Assembly: GCF_016775155.1 (NCBI RefSeq)
Contig: NZ_JAEUGD010000066.1
Coordinates: forward strand, 470,833-534,832
DNA: 64,000 nucleotides
Source: Fulvivirga marina
GTDB lineage: Bacteria > Bacteroidota > Bacteroidia > Cytophagales > Cyclobacteriaceae
Direction: 5' to 3'
Every line of letters starts with the position of its first letter. Positions within the stretch are counted from its first letter, which is position 1. Below, piece by piece: positions 50,601-59,700 of this stretch. Below the pieces are notes generated by a model that was not told where the DNA came from, searched no databases, and worked only from the letters and a program-made list of their open reading frames with translations. Made by a program: the position numbers and the translations under genes.

Positions 50601-52184
50601 TGGTCCCCATATTTCAAAGGTTGATGCATCAAACGAAACTGGTGCCGTTTTAGCCACCACATCATCGGTTGTGATCTCAATAAAGTTGGTGTTTTTCACC
50701 AGGCGCACTATGCTACGATGCTCAATGATCGACCCTTTGGGAATACCGGTAGTTCCTGAAGTATAGGTGATATATGCTATATTGCGCGAGTTGCCTATGG
50801 GTTCCAGCTGCTCCGAAGAATGTTGATCCAGGGATCGCCTGTCTAATAAGTATTTATGGCGAGTTTCGACGGCCTCCTCTTTATTTATTGTCTTGTCTAC
50901 AGATACCATGGTATCATAGCGGAACTGGCTCAATTCGCTCTCCATGGTATATATCTTCTCTGTATGCTCAACCTGGGTAATACAGTTGTAGTCGAATTTC
51001 AGGTCTTCGAAAAATCCCCGGGCAATGAACAGTTCATTAGACCAGTCGATCTTCGTGGTGTATCCTTTCCCCACATTACTCCTTTTAAAAGAAAGTAGTG
51101 AATCGATCAGCTCATTTTTAGAATCCTGATCCATGATATCACCAAAAAACAAAATTCCTTTGTCATTCAGTAAATGAATGGCTTTGCCGATCACATCTCG
51201 CAAGTAGTTATGCCCGTTGAAACACTGGATCACACTATTGATAATAATTACATCAAAGCCTTTCTCCTCAACCTTATCTACCTGATGTGCAGGCAGGCAT
51301 TGGAGCTGTACATTAGTCAATCCTCTTTTATCCCTTTCTATCTCCGTTTTTTTGAGTATCTCGCTCGAAAGGTCGATGCCATAATACATCTGCACTAGTG
51401 GCGCTAAACGGAAAAGGCTTATCCCTGACGAACATCCTATTTCCAGTACGCGGCTCTCCTTATTAAGCAGGGGCTTCAGTTTATGAAGGATGTTATCACC
51501 ATACTCATCCATGACCAGCCTATCCAGATCTTCTCCAGTGTAACTGTTTGTCCAGCCTCCACCCTGAATATCATCCTGAGCATCTTCACCAACAAAATCC
51601 CACAGGTCCTTCTTCATCAATTCATTTTCCGGTTCTACTTCACGGTAAACGTCATGGCTATCGATACATAGAACAGTCTTTAAAGAAGAGCAGTCCCACT
51701 GAAGTTTGTTGATAGACTTTATATAGCTTTTTGATGAAACGAGTATCTGACAGGCCGCATCGTCTATGATCGTCTTTTTCCTTTCATAGGGAAAGTCAGG
51801 AAAAATGGATACATAAGCTGCCCCTGCCTTAAGTATACCGAGCAATACTATAACAGTATCAATGCTATCATCAAGAAGTACGGCTACTCGATCTTCGATC
51901 TGTACCCCCTGATCAAGTAAAAACCTAGCCATTTGATTAGCCTCTTCAGCCAACTCACGGTAAGTTTTTTGCCCTGCGAAAGGATTAGCAAAATAGTCGA
52001 TCTCCTGTCCACCATGCTCAATGGCCACATGATCGGGGTATTGCGCTGCAATCTGATCAAATAATTCATGAACCGTTAAGTCCGGATAAGGCTGAGCAGT
52101 ATTGTTAAACTCTTCAACTACTTTGGCCAGGATATCTGCCTTTTTACTGTCCTTTATTTTTCTGAAGTCTGTTTTTGAAGACAT
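41619..52184 (-). CDS. NRPS: A(Val, +MT)-T / C-A-T-E / C-A-T
   Basis: Three modules in 3521 residues; the first lacks its own C domain, which gene 2 supplies. A1 (~25-800) contains a SAM methyltransferase (VLEIGCSSG at ~245) between core motifs A2 and A3; its code DAFWLGGTFK predicts Val. T1 is at ~855 and a C domain with HHIISDGWS at ~1050. A2 (A3 motif TSGSTGKRKG, with R instead of the usual P) has an unrecognised code, DAKNAGLDTK. T2 (GGDSIKALQ) at ~1925 precedes an epimerase with HHLVVDGISW at ~2115 and EGHGRE, giving a D-residue. The next C (HHILMDGWC, ~2585) is the D-C-L type starting IYPLSPLQEG. A3 has code DFWNISMVVK, close to Thr but not identical. T3 is at ~3450. An ~11-residue insertion (DYFANPFAG) precedes the first TYREL motif. 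The tail ends EELTL and the stop overlaps the next start by 4 bp. Confidence 0.95.
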   Translation of the reverse strand: MSSKTDFRKIKDSKKADILAKVVEEFNNTAQPYPDLTVHELFDQIAAQYPDHVAIEHGGQEIDYFANPFAGQKTYRELAEEANQMARFLLDQGVQIEDRVAVLLDDSIDTVIVLLGILKAGAAYVSIFPDFPYERKKTIIDDAACQILVSSKSYIKSINKLQWDCSSLKTVLCIDSHDVYREVEPENELMKKDLWDFVGEDAQDDIQGGGWTNSYTGEDLDRLVMDEYGDNILHKLKPLLNKESRVLEIGCSSGISLFRLAPLVQMYYGIDLSSEILKKTEIERDKRGLTNVQLQCLPAHQVDKVEEKGFDVIIINSVIQCFNGHNYLRDVIGKAIHLLNDKGILFFGDIMDQDSKNELIDSLLSFKRSNVGKGYTTKIDWSNELFIARGFFEDLKFDYNCITQVEHTEKIYTMESELSQFRYDTMVSVDKTINKEEAVETRHKYLLDRRSLDQHSSEQLEPIGNSRNIAYITYTSGTTGIPKGSIIEHRSIVRLVKNTNFIEITTDDVVAKTAPVSFDASTFEIWGPLLNGAKLNLIEKETLLDPKGLEHRLKNNNVTIAWFTSFLFNEIIDYSVDVVSDLKTILVGGDALSPVHINAVMEAYPEITLINGYGPSENTTFSACFKIDKPYEKSIPIGKPIANSQCYILNKKLEPVAVGITGELYVSGDGLSRGYLNNPELTHEKFIDHPFRKGEKLYRTGDKAKWLPDGNIRFIGRDDEQIKVRGYRVELDEIAARVKSITGLKQVLITLRANKAGEKEICAYLVAKSKLNAKQLKKDLALFLPDYMVPQHILIIDSFPLTSNGKINRRLLPDPDKPTELSGYITPRNETEKQLSKIWQSILGLQKVGVNENFFDIGGHSLKATQLISQVQKEMDVDLSIREVFTYPTIMELAHIIDERENVAFKHIEALEPKALYAVSHGQKRMWILDQLEKNSLAYHTGAAFILKGDLDISILEEALRSVIERHEALRTTFVMKEGVLYQKIHAPEAFNFKLGVQSVVDQGDNAEEEARKLINKEASTPFDLEAGPLFRARLVQVENDQYIIIFSMHHIISDGWSLKVLVGDIARLYELYEQGKDNSMEPLRIQYKDYSAWQNEQLSGDHLKSHQKFWWEQFKDEVPVLDLPTCYPRPFEKGFKAGSLDFIIDKKLKARLTEFGKQTGTTLFMQLVASIKNLFYRYTAQEDIVIGFPIAGREHEDLRDQIGLYLNTLPIRTKFSGEENFMQLLNRVRENTLNAYEHQVYPFDNLVDDLDLEKDLSRHPLFDVMVVLQNIDINIDKNLPDMGGIQIGNYAPGVASNKFDLVFNFSEQDDQFKVNITFDLDLFTETRIKNLFEHYIALLSAALAEPTTELYRLDYLSDAEQQTILRLSEGESDQSLLKSSFISQFVDQVATNPESTAIVHQEQTVRYKDLAVQADQLAHHLKDYFQVNAGDRVGVVANKNINTIVAFLAIIKLRAVYMPLDGNSGEHQWEQMLEDTKPKVILSEASFHDKLENKGIPALILDQVEYSSDTKPQIIPENLPGDVAYIIFTSGSTGKRKGVEITHKALINLCNWYVQHLEIGSDDNILLLVPLSFDASIKNILAPLMAGARLTLLDDSVKDPAEIARIIDREGVTHINCVPSAFEPVLQSAKKDNYKALASLKCVALGGESADVAVLQEWMDSTHCQSRIMNLYGPTEGTDTNTAYLVNEETLRELDTMPIGTPISNNNVYILDQYARLVPNGVRGEICIAGTGVARGYLNNAKLTAASFVNDPFTEEDKKMYRSGDVGKWLPNGNIEFAGRIDRQVKVRGYRIEPGEIESALLICEGIEKARVVVLKDKEGINNLVAYFIGEPLTLEEIRHHLSLYVANYMIPAYFVRLTEFPLTASGKTDIKQLPSPFNGSEGMQLLGTEKKKIRPRNKKEQDLLQIWQTLLSREEIGIYDNFFAIGGDSIKALQIVARAYEQGYKIDMKSIYSNPTVAELAATAQQAVQETEQGVVSGDLPLTPIQADFFQTVTQEPSHFNQAVMFRFKEHINVETLQAIFSKIQEHHDALRITFKQSGDQVTAYNNDLSLPLSIKKYDLSDKEETEALTELKEIAGQLQAGFNLEEGPLMTLGLFQFKDCDRLLIVIHHLVVDGISWRILFEDMQRLYEQHQEGKPFNLPAKTTSFKHWAQQLSDYAHSAKALKDIDYWTKLTQEEYQAVPRDFEDGTCFHEHITSLRFNLSKEQTQLLLTKVNQAFYTEINDILLTALGMAMSKTFGLNKLWVDLEGHGREDILDNVDISRTVGWFTSSYPVLLNMEYADDTALQIKTIKEHLHQIPNKGIGYGIGKYLTPKKDQKGLDAVQAQIIFNYLGQFDSDVENLAFEVTDEETGALQSPEQQRKHDLDVSGMIAEQQLSMAISFSDKQYKKETIEKLVDSYKQSLEALIDYCTAQTQSVHTPADFTYKKLSLEMLDKLNDQYAVEDIYPLSPLQEGLLFHSLYDRDSQAYFEQISYSVKGTLDESVVRRAITELSKRHDILRTGFVHEGVALPLQLVLADRGITFKHEDLSQLADQGEKEKAIRGYKENDKKQKLDLAKDELMRLSLIKLEENEYIFIWSYHHILMDGWCLGVLIQEFYEIYRSYVQNQPHSLLPSVPYKRYIQWLDKQDRKTAADYWGQYLDQYEEAAFIPQSRIVNRQEYKQGQFRFEISEEVTEKLNQICTHYNVTLNTVIQAIWGIMLGRYNQREDVVFGSVVSGRPAEIPGIERIVGLLINTLPVRVDYEENESFDTLIAKMQQAAVESEAYQFFHLADIQSNSPLKEQLFDHILAYENYPLEAQVKQGLEENSSEVGMDISDVDAIGQTNYNFNVIINPGSSIKFTIDYNQNLYDQAFIESISGHIRQIAGEVSANPQMNIGQIELLSSDEREAVLTAFNDTHAEYDRNMTLHGTFEQQAALSPDATALVHKNEQFTYAALNANANQLAHYLTPFVEGSTNCIVAVIMSPSVLMVETLLGILKSGAAYLPIDVEYPADRVQYMLKDSNARVIITDDSEHVAKLELENIEVINVNDKPKGLAASPTDNLTSTGGAEDLAYVLYTSGSTGLPKGCMITHRNVLRLIKNDRHRFDLSSADVWILAHAYIFDFSVWEMYGALLYGAKLIVPTRAEVKDVANLANLIQEHRVTILNQTPLAFEYLSDKLKTLTGLDEHLRFIILSGDRLDTIKLKSWTEVYPPEKIKLINMYGITETTVVSSYHEITMEDIREYSNTKGSPIGSLLPECTLHVLDNKGRLLPHGVVGELYMGGTGVSQGYLNNEKLTKERFIESPFEKGKRLYKTGDAGRWLHDGTLEFFGRIDNQVKIRGYRIELGEIEQQLLTMKEVTHAIVRVHKDQGNNDGLIAYIMATSKVDQASVKAHLAQKLPNYMIPAYFIQINEIPLTISGKVNFKALPAVSHGNATEKAEYVAPRNAVESQLVEIWSELLNLEKVSVTDNFFELGGHSLKAIRALSRIQQAFGVKIELESVYEHPTIEKIAEIIGAMELLDDSQQLGNDSEETQYEELTL
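44890..46250 (-). other. Epimerization domain (gene 3, module after A2)
   Basis: It begins LPLTPIQADFF and carries HHLVVDGISW, EGHGRE and FNYLGQFD, all hallmarks of NRPS epimerases. The preceding carrier has the GGDS form typical before E domains and the following C is of the D-C-L type. It gives a D-residue at the position with code DAKNAGLDTK. Confidence 0.92.
50860..51690 (-). other. Class I SAM methyltransferase inserted at A2-A3 of the Val A domain (gene 3)
   Basis: About 275 residues separate the LQWDC flank from the sequence before A3 (TSGTTGIPKG). SAM motif I is VLEIGCSSGISLF, followed by a GIDLS acidic loop and VIIINSVIQCFNGHNYL. It closely resembles the methyltransferase in gene 6 A1, which also sits in a Val-type A domain. 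N-methylation of Val is the likely outcome, but sites at A2-A3 are also known to host side-chain methyltransferases. Confidence 0.88.
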
Positions 52185-52196
52185 GAATGTGCTTAC

Positions 52197-53741
52197 TTAA
52201 TTGTTATCTAATTGAGCTGCGGTAATAAAAGCATCCTCATAAATCTCGAAAAGGCTTTCGATCGTTTCCTGCTCAAACAGGTCCGCGTTATATTCTAACT
52301 CGAGTAATATCGTTTCTCCCTGATCTACTACCCTATTGGTCAGATCAAAATAGGCTTTATTCACTGCCTGGTGCGTAGCTTCGGTTGCCAAAGCGTGATC
52401 ATCAATGATATCGGTTAAACTCAATACATTTTTCTTATTACGATCAAGGTTGAGATTAACATCATTGAAGCTCTGGTAAGAGTACATCACATTAAAAAGA
52501 GGTTGCTTTTTAGAAACTCTTTCAGGGTTTAATTTCTCCACGAGCAAATCAAAGGGGTAATCCTGATGCTCGTGTGCCTCGATCAAATTAGCTGAAACGT
52601 GATCGAATATTTCCTTAAAGTCCATTTCATCAGTAATGGTGCTTTTTATAACCAGTGTATTGATAAAGAAACCGATAAGTTTTTCAAGTTCCAGATGATT
52701 TCTGTTAGCTACTGCCATACCTACCAGCAGGTCTTCCTGGTCGCTGATCTCATGAAGGAAAACATTGAAAACTGTAAATACAAGATGAGACAAGGAGCGA
52801 TTGGCCTGTGATGCAATCTTTTTCAACTGAGCTGTGGTTTCCTCATCTATGGTGTGGAAGATACTTTTGCCATGATAGCTCTCTTCTTCCATATCGTAGT
52901 CATAGGGTAATTCAATAAAATTAAGATCACCTGCAAGTTTATCTAACCAGTACTTTTCCTCACTCGCCAGGCGTTTCTCCTTCTGCCAGTACACAAAATC
53001 CTTGTATTGGATTTTCAAAGGTTCGAAGGGGTTATCTTCTTTTTTGGAGTAGGCATCATAAAGTGTAACCAGTTCATTTTGAAGGACCATATTAGACCAG
53101 CCATCGGCAATGATGTGATGCAGTGTAAATAAAAGCAGGTATTCCTCTTCTCTCACCTTGATCAATTTCACTCTGATCAATGGTCCTTTTTCCAGATCAA
53201 AAGGTGTATTGTTTTCTTCCTCCGACAATGCTTCTGCACGATCATCAGCATCGTCAGTGTTGCTCAGATCAATATACTCAACCAAAGGTCCGGGTAGCGA
53301 CGGCAGCACTTTTTGCATGGGTGTTCCGTCGATATTCAGAAATATCGTTCTGAGCACTTCGTGTCTCTCGGCCAAAGTATCCCAGGCCTTTGAAAAAGCC
53401 TCTATGTCCAGGTGGCCTTTGATGGTATGTGCATTGGGCACAAAGTTCAATGCCCTTTCTTCCTTCTCGAACTGATCAATGATCCACAACCTTTTTTGGG
53501 CGTGAGATACTTCATAGTATGGCAGTGAGGGTGCTTTTCTAATATTATGAGCTTCCTTTACTGTTCCGTAATAAGTTTCATTAAGATATTTGACCAGCTC
53601 TTCTTTACGCTCGCTTATTTTCTTCTTAAGCTCATCGGATATTTTACCATGGGGAGCAAATATCTTTAGTTTGTTGTTCTCACCAACTCTAATTTTGAGG
53701 TTAGCATTTTTTAGCTCTAAAATCAACTCAAGTACACTCAT
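52197..53741 (-). CDS. Stand-alone condensation protein with N-terminal TubC-like docking domain
   Basis: A 514-residue protein with only two parts. Residues 1-53 look like a TubC-type docking domain (alternating LELILELKNANLKIRV and IFAPHGKIS). Residues ~70-500 are a full condensation domain with SHAQKRLW at the start and HHIIADGWS near residue 210. It has no A or T domain. It presumably receives the peptide from gene 1, whose acidic C-terminus would bind the docking domain, and joins it to the Val loaded by the A domain that opens the next protein. The start overlaps the upstream stop by 4 bp, suggesting translational coupling. Its C domain resembles the C-terminal C domains of genes 5 and 6 (shared LPYDY/LPYDF and QSF/QNF-type motifs), each of which also precedes a protein that begins with A. 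Confidence 0.92.
   Translation of the reverse strand: MSVLELILELKNANLKIRVGENNKLKIFAPHGKISDELKKKISERKEELVKYLNETYYGTVKEAHNIRKAPSLPYYEVSHAQKRLWIIDQFEKEERALNFVPNAHTIKGHLDIEAFSKAWDTLAERHEVLRTIFLNIDGTPMQKVLPSLPGPLVEYIDLSNTDDADDRAEALSEEENNTPFDLEKGPLIRVKLIKVREEEYLLLFTLHHIIADGWSNMVLQNELVTLYDAYSKKEDNPFEPLKIQYKDFVYWQKEKRLASEEKYWLDKLAGDLNFIELPYDYDMEEESYHGKSIFHTIDEETTAQLKKIASQANRSLSHLVFTVFNVFLHEISDQEDLLVGMAVANRNHLELEKLIGFFINTLVIKSTITDEMDFKEIFDHVSANLIEAHEHQDYPFDLLVEKLNPERVSKKQPLFNVMYSYQSFNDVNLNLDRNKKNVLSLTDIIDDHALATEATHQAVNKAYFDLTNRVVDQGETILLELEYNADLFEQETIESLFEIYEDAFITAAQLDNN
53583..53741 (-). other. TubC-like N-terminal docking domain
   Basis: The first ~53 residues have the two-helix/beta-hairpin pattern of TubC_N docking domains, with VLELILELKNANLKIRV, then KLKIFAPHGKIS and a closing helix. 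The expected partner is the acidic EEVEL tail of the upstream protein. Confidence 0.75.
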
Positions 53742-56700
53742 AACTCCACCTCCTCATAATGTGATTCAAGTTCTGTTTCCTGGTCATCCTGTATCCAACG
53801 CATAGCCTCGATCTCCTGAGCCAACGCTGCAACAGTAGGCATTCGGAATATGATACTCAGGCTAAGTTTCATGTCCAGCTTATCACTTATCCGGGTAGTT
53901 GCCTGAATAGCTTTCAATGAATGGCCTCCGATATGAAAAAAGTTATCGTATATACCTACGCTATCCAACCCAAGGACCTCTTTCCATATCTCGACCAGCT
54001 CTGTCTGGATCTCTGTAACCGGTTCGGCTTTCTCCGATGCATCCTCACCGATATGGTCAAGGTAGTGCAGGGCTTTGTAGTCAACTTTACCGTTGCTGGT
54101 CAAAGGTATTTCTTCCAGGTGAACGTAAAATGACGGCACCATATAGGCAGGCAATTTACTGCTCAGGTAAGTCCTGTAACGATCGGGGTCAAACGTTGTA
54201 TCCGGTTCGATCCTGATAAAAGCTGCCAGATGACTGTCTTGTTGATTATCCTTATTCACACTAACCACCGCCTGTTCGACTTCTTTTAATTGCAACAAGG
54301 CTTGTTCGATCTCCCCTGGCTCTATTCGGTGTCCTCTTATTTTAAGTTGTGTATCTACACGACCTATAAAACTTATTTCACCCGTTGCAGTCCAGTGCGC
54401 AATATCACCGGTATGATAGAGTAATTCTTCTTTGTTCTTAGGGTTGCGAATGAATTTCTCCGCAGTAAGCGCGGGTTGATTCAGGTAACCTGCCGCCAAA
54501 CCATCTCCACCAATGTACAGTTCCCCATTAACGCCTACGGGCGTTGCATTCAGGTTTTGATCAAAAATATAAGCACTGACATTATCTATCGGCTTACCGA
54601 TTGTAATGGGTTCATCCTGGGCCAGCCTTTTCACGGTACAGCCAACAGTTGTTTCTGTAGGACCGTATTCATTATACACCTTCATACCGGGATTAAGCTC
54701 CAACAGGATATTTACCTGGCTCGAAGTCAGGGCCTCACCTCCTACAATGGCACATTTGATTTGAGTCTCCTGAATGCCTAACCCTTCCATCAATTCTATG
54801 TGCGACGGCGTGAGTTTAATTGCGCCTATCCTGTCATCAGCGCATGCTTCCATAAGGATATCAGCGATGTTAGCTTCTTTATAAATGACCAAACTGTCGC
54901 CTCTCAGCAAGGTAGAGAACATGCTCGTAAGGGTCAGGTCAAAGGATACAGGGGTGATCAATGGGAAGTTATACCCAGACTGATCATCAAAATAATATCT
55001 GTTAGCCCATTGAATATAATTGACTATACTTTGATGTTGAATAGTAATACCTTTTGGCCTGCCTGTAGACCCTGAAGTATAGATGCAATACGCCAGATCA
55101 CTTGCGCTGCTTGTATTGGTAGTAACTCCTGCATAGCTGCTGATCGTTTCCATTTCTTCATCGATATAGACTACGTTAGTATTCAATGAAGCTGTGGACT
55201 GGCCAAAGTCTTTACTGGTTATGAGTAAAGGCATTTTGCTGTCATTACAAATATCAATGATCCGCTGTTCCGGGTTCTGAGGATCAATAGGCAGATAGGC
55301 TGCCCCTGCTTTTAATATACCCAGTATGGCGACCAGCAAATTCTCAGAACGATTGAGAAGAATACCCACCAGCTGATTGGCCTGGATCTGATGATGCTGA
55401 TTCAGGTATTCGGCAAACCTGTTGGCCTTTTCGTTCAGGCTTTCATAGGTCATTTCAAGCCCCTCAAAGATCAGCGCTGTTTTCTCAGGGTTAGCCTTCA
55501 CTCGCTCTTCAAAAAGTTGCTGCAGTGTCTTCGATCCATCATAATCAACACTTACGCATTGACTAAACTGCTCAAGTTGTTCGCTTTCAGCCGGTGTAAT
55601 ATAGTTCAGCTCATTAAGTGCTGTGTGACTGTCATCCAAAATGGATTGCAACAGTAGATTATAATGCTGTAATAATCTGGTAATGCTCTCTGCTCTGAAC
55701 AGGTTGGTATTGTATTCAGCACCAACTATTATGCGGTCGTTAGTATCTACAAAAGTGAACGACAAATCAAATTTGCTGATCTCAAAATCCGGTTCTACCT
55801 GCTCGGCACTGACTCCTTCCAAATTGATCGATACCTCTGAGCTATCGTCCACATGCATGTCCAGCATGACATTAAAAAGCGGGCTTCTGCTGGTATCCCG
55901 ATCCAGATCCAGTTCCTCTACTAACTTATCAAAGGGGTAGAGCTGGTGCTTCTGAGAATCTAATACATTTTTCTTTACGGCCTCCAGCAACTGCTCAAAA
56001 GTATATCCGCTCTCAAACTGTGTGCGTATAGCAAGTGTATTCACGTAGAAGCCCACCTGACTTTCCAGGTCTGCATGGTTTCTTCCGGCAATAGGTGTTC
56101 CTACAATGATATCGCTATCACCCGTATATCTGTGGCATAAAGCCTTAAAGGCGGAAAGCAGGATGATGAACAGGCTGGCGTTGCTATTTTTGCTCAACTT
56201 TCTTAGGCCCTCGCTTATCTCTGCCTCCAAAACATGCTTTACATGACTACCATCATAGGTCTGTTGTGCTGGCCTTGCAAAATCCGTGGGTAGTTCCAAC
56301 ACGGGTAGCTCTCCCTCAAACTGCTGATGCCAGTATTGTCTGTCTGACTCCATCCCGGTGTCCACAAATTGCTGATTCTGCCATGCCGCATAATCCTTGT
56401 ACTGTATGGGCAACGCCGGCATATCATGCGGCTGCCCTGATACCCTGGCATTATAGAAAATGGCTATCTCGTTAATGAGTAAGGCCAATGACCAAGCGTC
56501 TGCAATAATATGATGAACAGTAATGGTCAAGTAGAAGCATTCTTCCTCTGCTTGAAATAGCCGGGCTTTGAAGAGCGGTCCTTTTTCCAAATCAAAGACT
56601 GTGGTAAGGTCTTCTCTGACTAAATCATTGAGTTCTTTTTCTGGGTTTTCAGCATCTTTAAGGTCTGAGATATCCAGCTTAAAGTTGAATGACTCTACCT

Positions 56701-59700
56701 CATGAACTTTTTGCATGGGTTGCTCATCCACCAATACAAAAGTTGTTCTCAGTATTTCATGCCTTTGCAATATATCATTAAAGGCTTCGGCAAGTGCTTC
56801 GCCTTCAAGCTTACCCTTGAATTTATAGGTTACCGGAAGATTGTATGCCGTGGCATTTTCTTCAAACTGGCTAAGTATCCATAGCCTTTTTTGGGCATGG
56901 GACACTTCATAATATTCCTGAGGCTCAACCTGGCTAATTTTAGAAAAATCTGTAGCCGATAAGTTATCCACTATATTAGCCAGTTCTCTAACGGTAGGGT
57001 AAGTGAATATATCTACTACCTCTATGTTAACATTAAGCTTTTCTATAATTCTGGAAATGAGCTGAGTAGCCTTCAGAGAGTGCCCGCCCAATTCAAAAAA
57101 GTTATCTTCTATACCTATTTCCTTACGTCCAAGCACCTCTTCCCAAATGTCAACCAGTTTTTTCTGGGTTTCACTTTCAGGAGCTACATACTCACTCTCT
57201 GCCCCATATTGATTGCTTAATTCAAGAAGCTTCCTGGCATCAACTTTTCCATTAGTTGTCAATGGGATCTCGGCAACATGGATCAACTGACCAGGTACCA
57301 TGTAATAAGGTAGCCTTGCTGACAAGAATGTCTTTATCTGATCTACTTTCAATGCATTTTCTGCGGAATAAAAGCCTATCAATTGATTGTCTGAACCTTC
57401 TTGCTTAACCAGTACCCCTACACTATTAATCTCCGGGTAGGTGGACAGGGCTTTTTCAATTTCACCAAGTTCAATCCGGTGTCCCCTTACTTTGACCTGC
57501 TGGTCGGAACGCCCGAATATTCGAAGTTCTTTATCGAATGACCAGCTACCTTCATCTCCTGTCTTGTAAAGCCGCTCTGCTTCATCAAAAGGGTTTTTGA
57601 TAAATTTCTCATCTGTCTGTTTGGCATCATTCAGGTAACCTCTGGCCAAGCCTGCCCCAGCGGCATATATCTCTCCCTTGATGCCATTAGGCACCAGCTG
57701 CATGTTTTTATCCAGCACCAGTATTTTAGTGTTGGCGATAGGCTTGCCTATAGGAATACTTACCTTCTTCTTATCCTTGTCATTTACCTTATGTGTGGTA
57801 ATACAAACTGCACACTCTGTAGGGCCATAAGCATTGAGCATTGTGCTGTACTCGCTGCTATATATAATTTTTGATGGATCCGGGGCTTCTCCTCCTATAA
57901 TGAAGGCTCTTAATTTTTTAAGTCTTTCCAGATCAAGTGCATGATAAAAGGAAGCGGTAAATACGCCAATGGTAACCTCCTTTTGATCCATATAATCCAG
58001 AAGTATCGTGTGTTCATTGATCATTTTCCCGGTAGGTAGCACTATGGCTGCTCCTGCTAACAAAGCCATAAACGATTCGCAAACCGATACATCAAAAGAT
58101 ATGGAAGCGAACTGTAAGACCCTGTCTTTGGGAGTAATACTTAGCTGATCTATATGGTCCAACACAATGTTGACAATACTTCTATGTTCGATCAAAACAC
58201 CTTTGGGCACTCCACTGGAGCCTGATGTATAAATTACATAGGCGAGGTCGGTAGATGCCGCACCGATATTTTCGAGGTTGGTGGTTGGCGTGTCCAGCAT
58301 GGCCAACTGGATATCCAACGCCACCAATTCTCCCTGGTAGCCTTCCAGCTCCAGCATGTTTTCAGAATCTATGAGTAACACCTCTACCCCTGCTTGTGAA
58401 AGTAACAGCTCTTTTCTTGCTGCTGGTAGTGATGGGTCTATCGGCAAGAATGCTGCTCCTGATTTCAAAATACCCAACATCCCTATGGAGACATATTCTG
58501 ACCGCTCCAACATCAGGCCAATAACCTGATCTTTCTTTACATCATAGCTCTGCCTCAGAAAGTGGGCAAGCTGGTTAGCACTTTGGTTCAGTTCATCATA
58601 GGTCAGTGTTTTCTCTGTACTTACTACGGCTACCTGATCAGGCATTTTTTGTACCTGCGCTTCAAATAGCTGATAAAGGGTCTTATCAGTCGGGTAATCA
58701 ATATTTTTATATTCCTGACCGTTAAGAAGCACGGTTTTCTCTTCTTCAGACAAGTAGTCTAAACGGGCAATGGAAGTATTTTCATTGTGGACCACTGCAT
58801 TGAGTACGCCTTCAAAATGGGCTGCCATCTGCTCTATACGCTCTGTTGCAAACAACTTCTTGTTGTAGTCAAAGCTAAGCGCCAAACCATCTTTAACTTT
58901 TGAGAAGATAATCCTCAGATCCACCATATTTGATCTGAATCCGGTATTGAACAGGTCTGTAGTGACACCGGACATTTTAACTTCCTCCCCCCCACTCAAC
59001 TCAACATTTTCAGTCAGTACTACATCAAAAAGCGGATGGCGACTGCGGTCTACCTGCATGTTAAGATCATCAACCAGCCTGTCGAAAGGGTAGTTTTGAT
59101 GCTCATAGGCATTCAGTGTAAGGTTCTTCACTTTCTTAAGAAGTGAAGTAAAGGTTTCGTCTGATTCCAGCTGTATCCGTAAGGACAGGTTATTTAAAAA
59201 GAAGCCGACAATTCCTTCCAGATCTTTATGAGGTCTGCCCAGGATCGGTGAGCCTACCACTATATCTTTTTGCCCGGTATAGCGATTAAGTAGGATGTAA
59301 AGCACGGCCAGCAAATTCATATACAAACTCGTGCCCTGTCGGATATTGAACTTGTTTAATTGATCTACAATAGCCTGAGGAATAACAACGGTATGCATAT
59401 CACCGTCAAAAGACCGGACAGCCGGACGAGGATAGTCTGTCGGTAAATCGAGCTTCGGTATATCTCCTTTAAACTGATCTAACCAGTATGTTCTCGTCTC
59501 CAGTATGTTTTCATCACTCAGTTGCTCATTTTGCCAACTGGCAAAATCCTTATACTGAATTTTCAATTCGGGTAGCGGATCTGCCTGACCGTTGAGGAAG
59601 GCATTATACAAGCCGGCAAGTTCATTGACTATCAATCGCATGGACCATCCGTCTGATATAATGTGGTGAACAGTAAAAACAAGGATATGCTTACTGTCTC

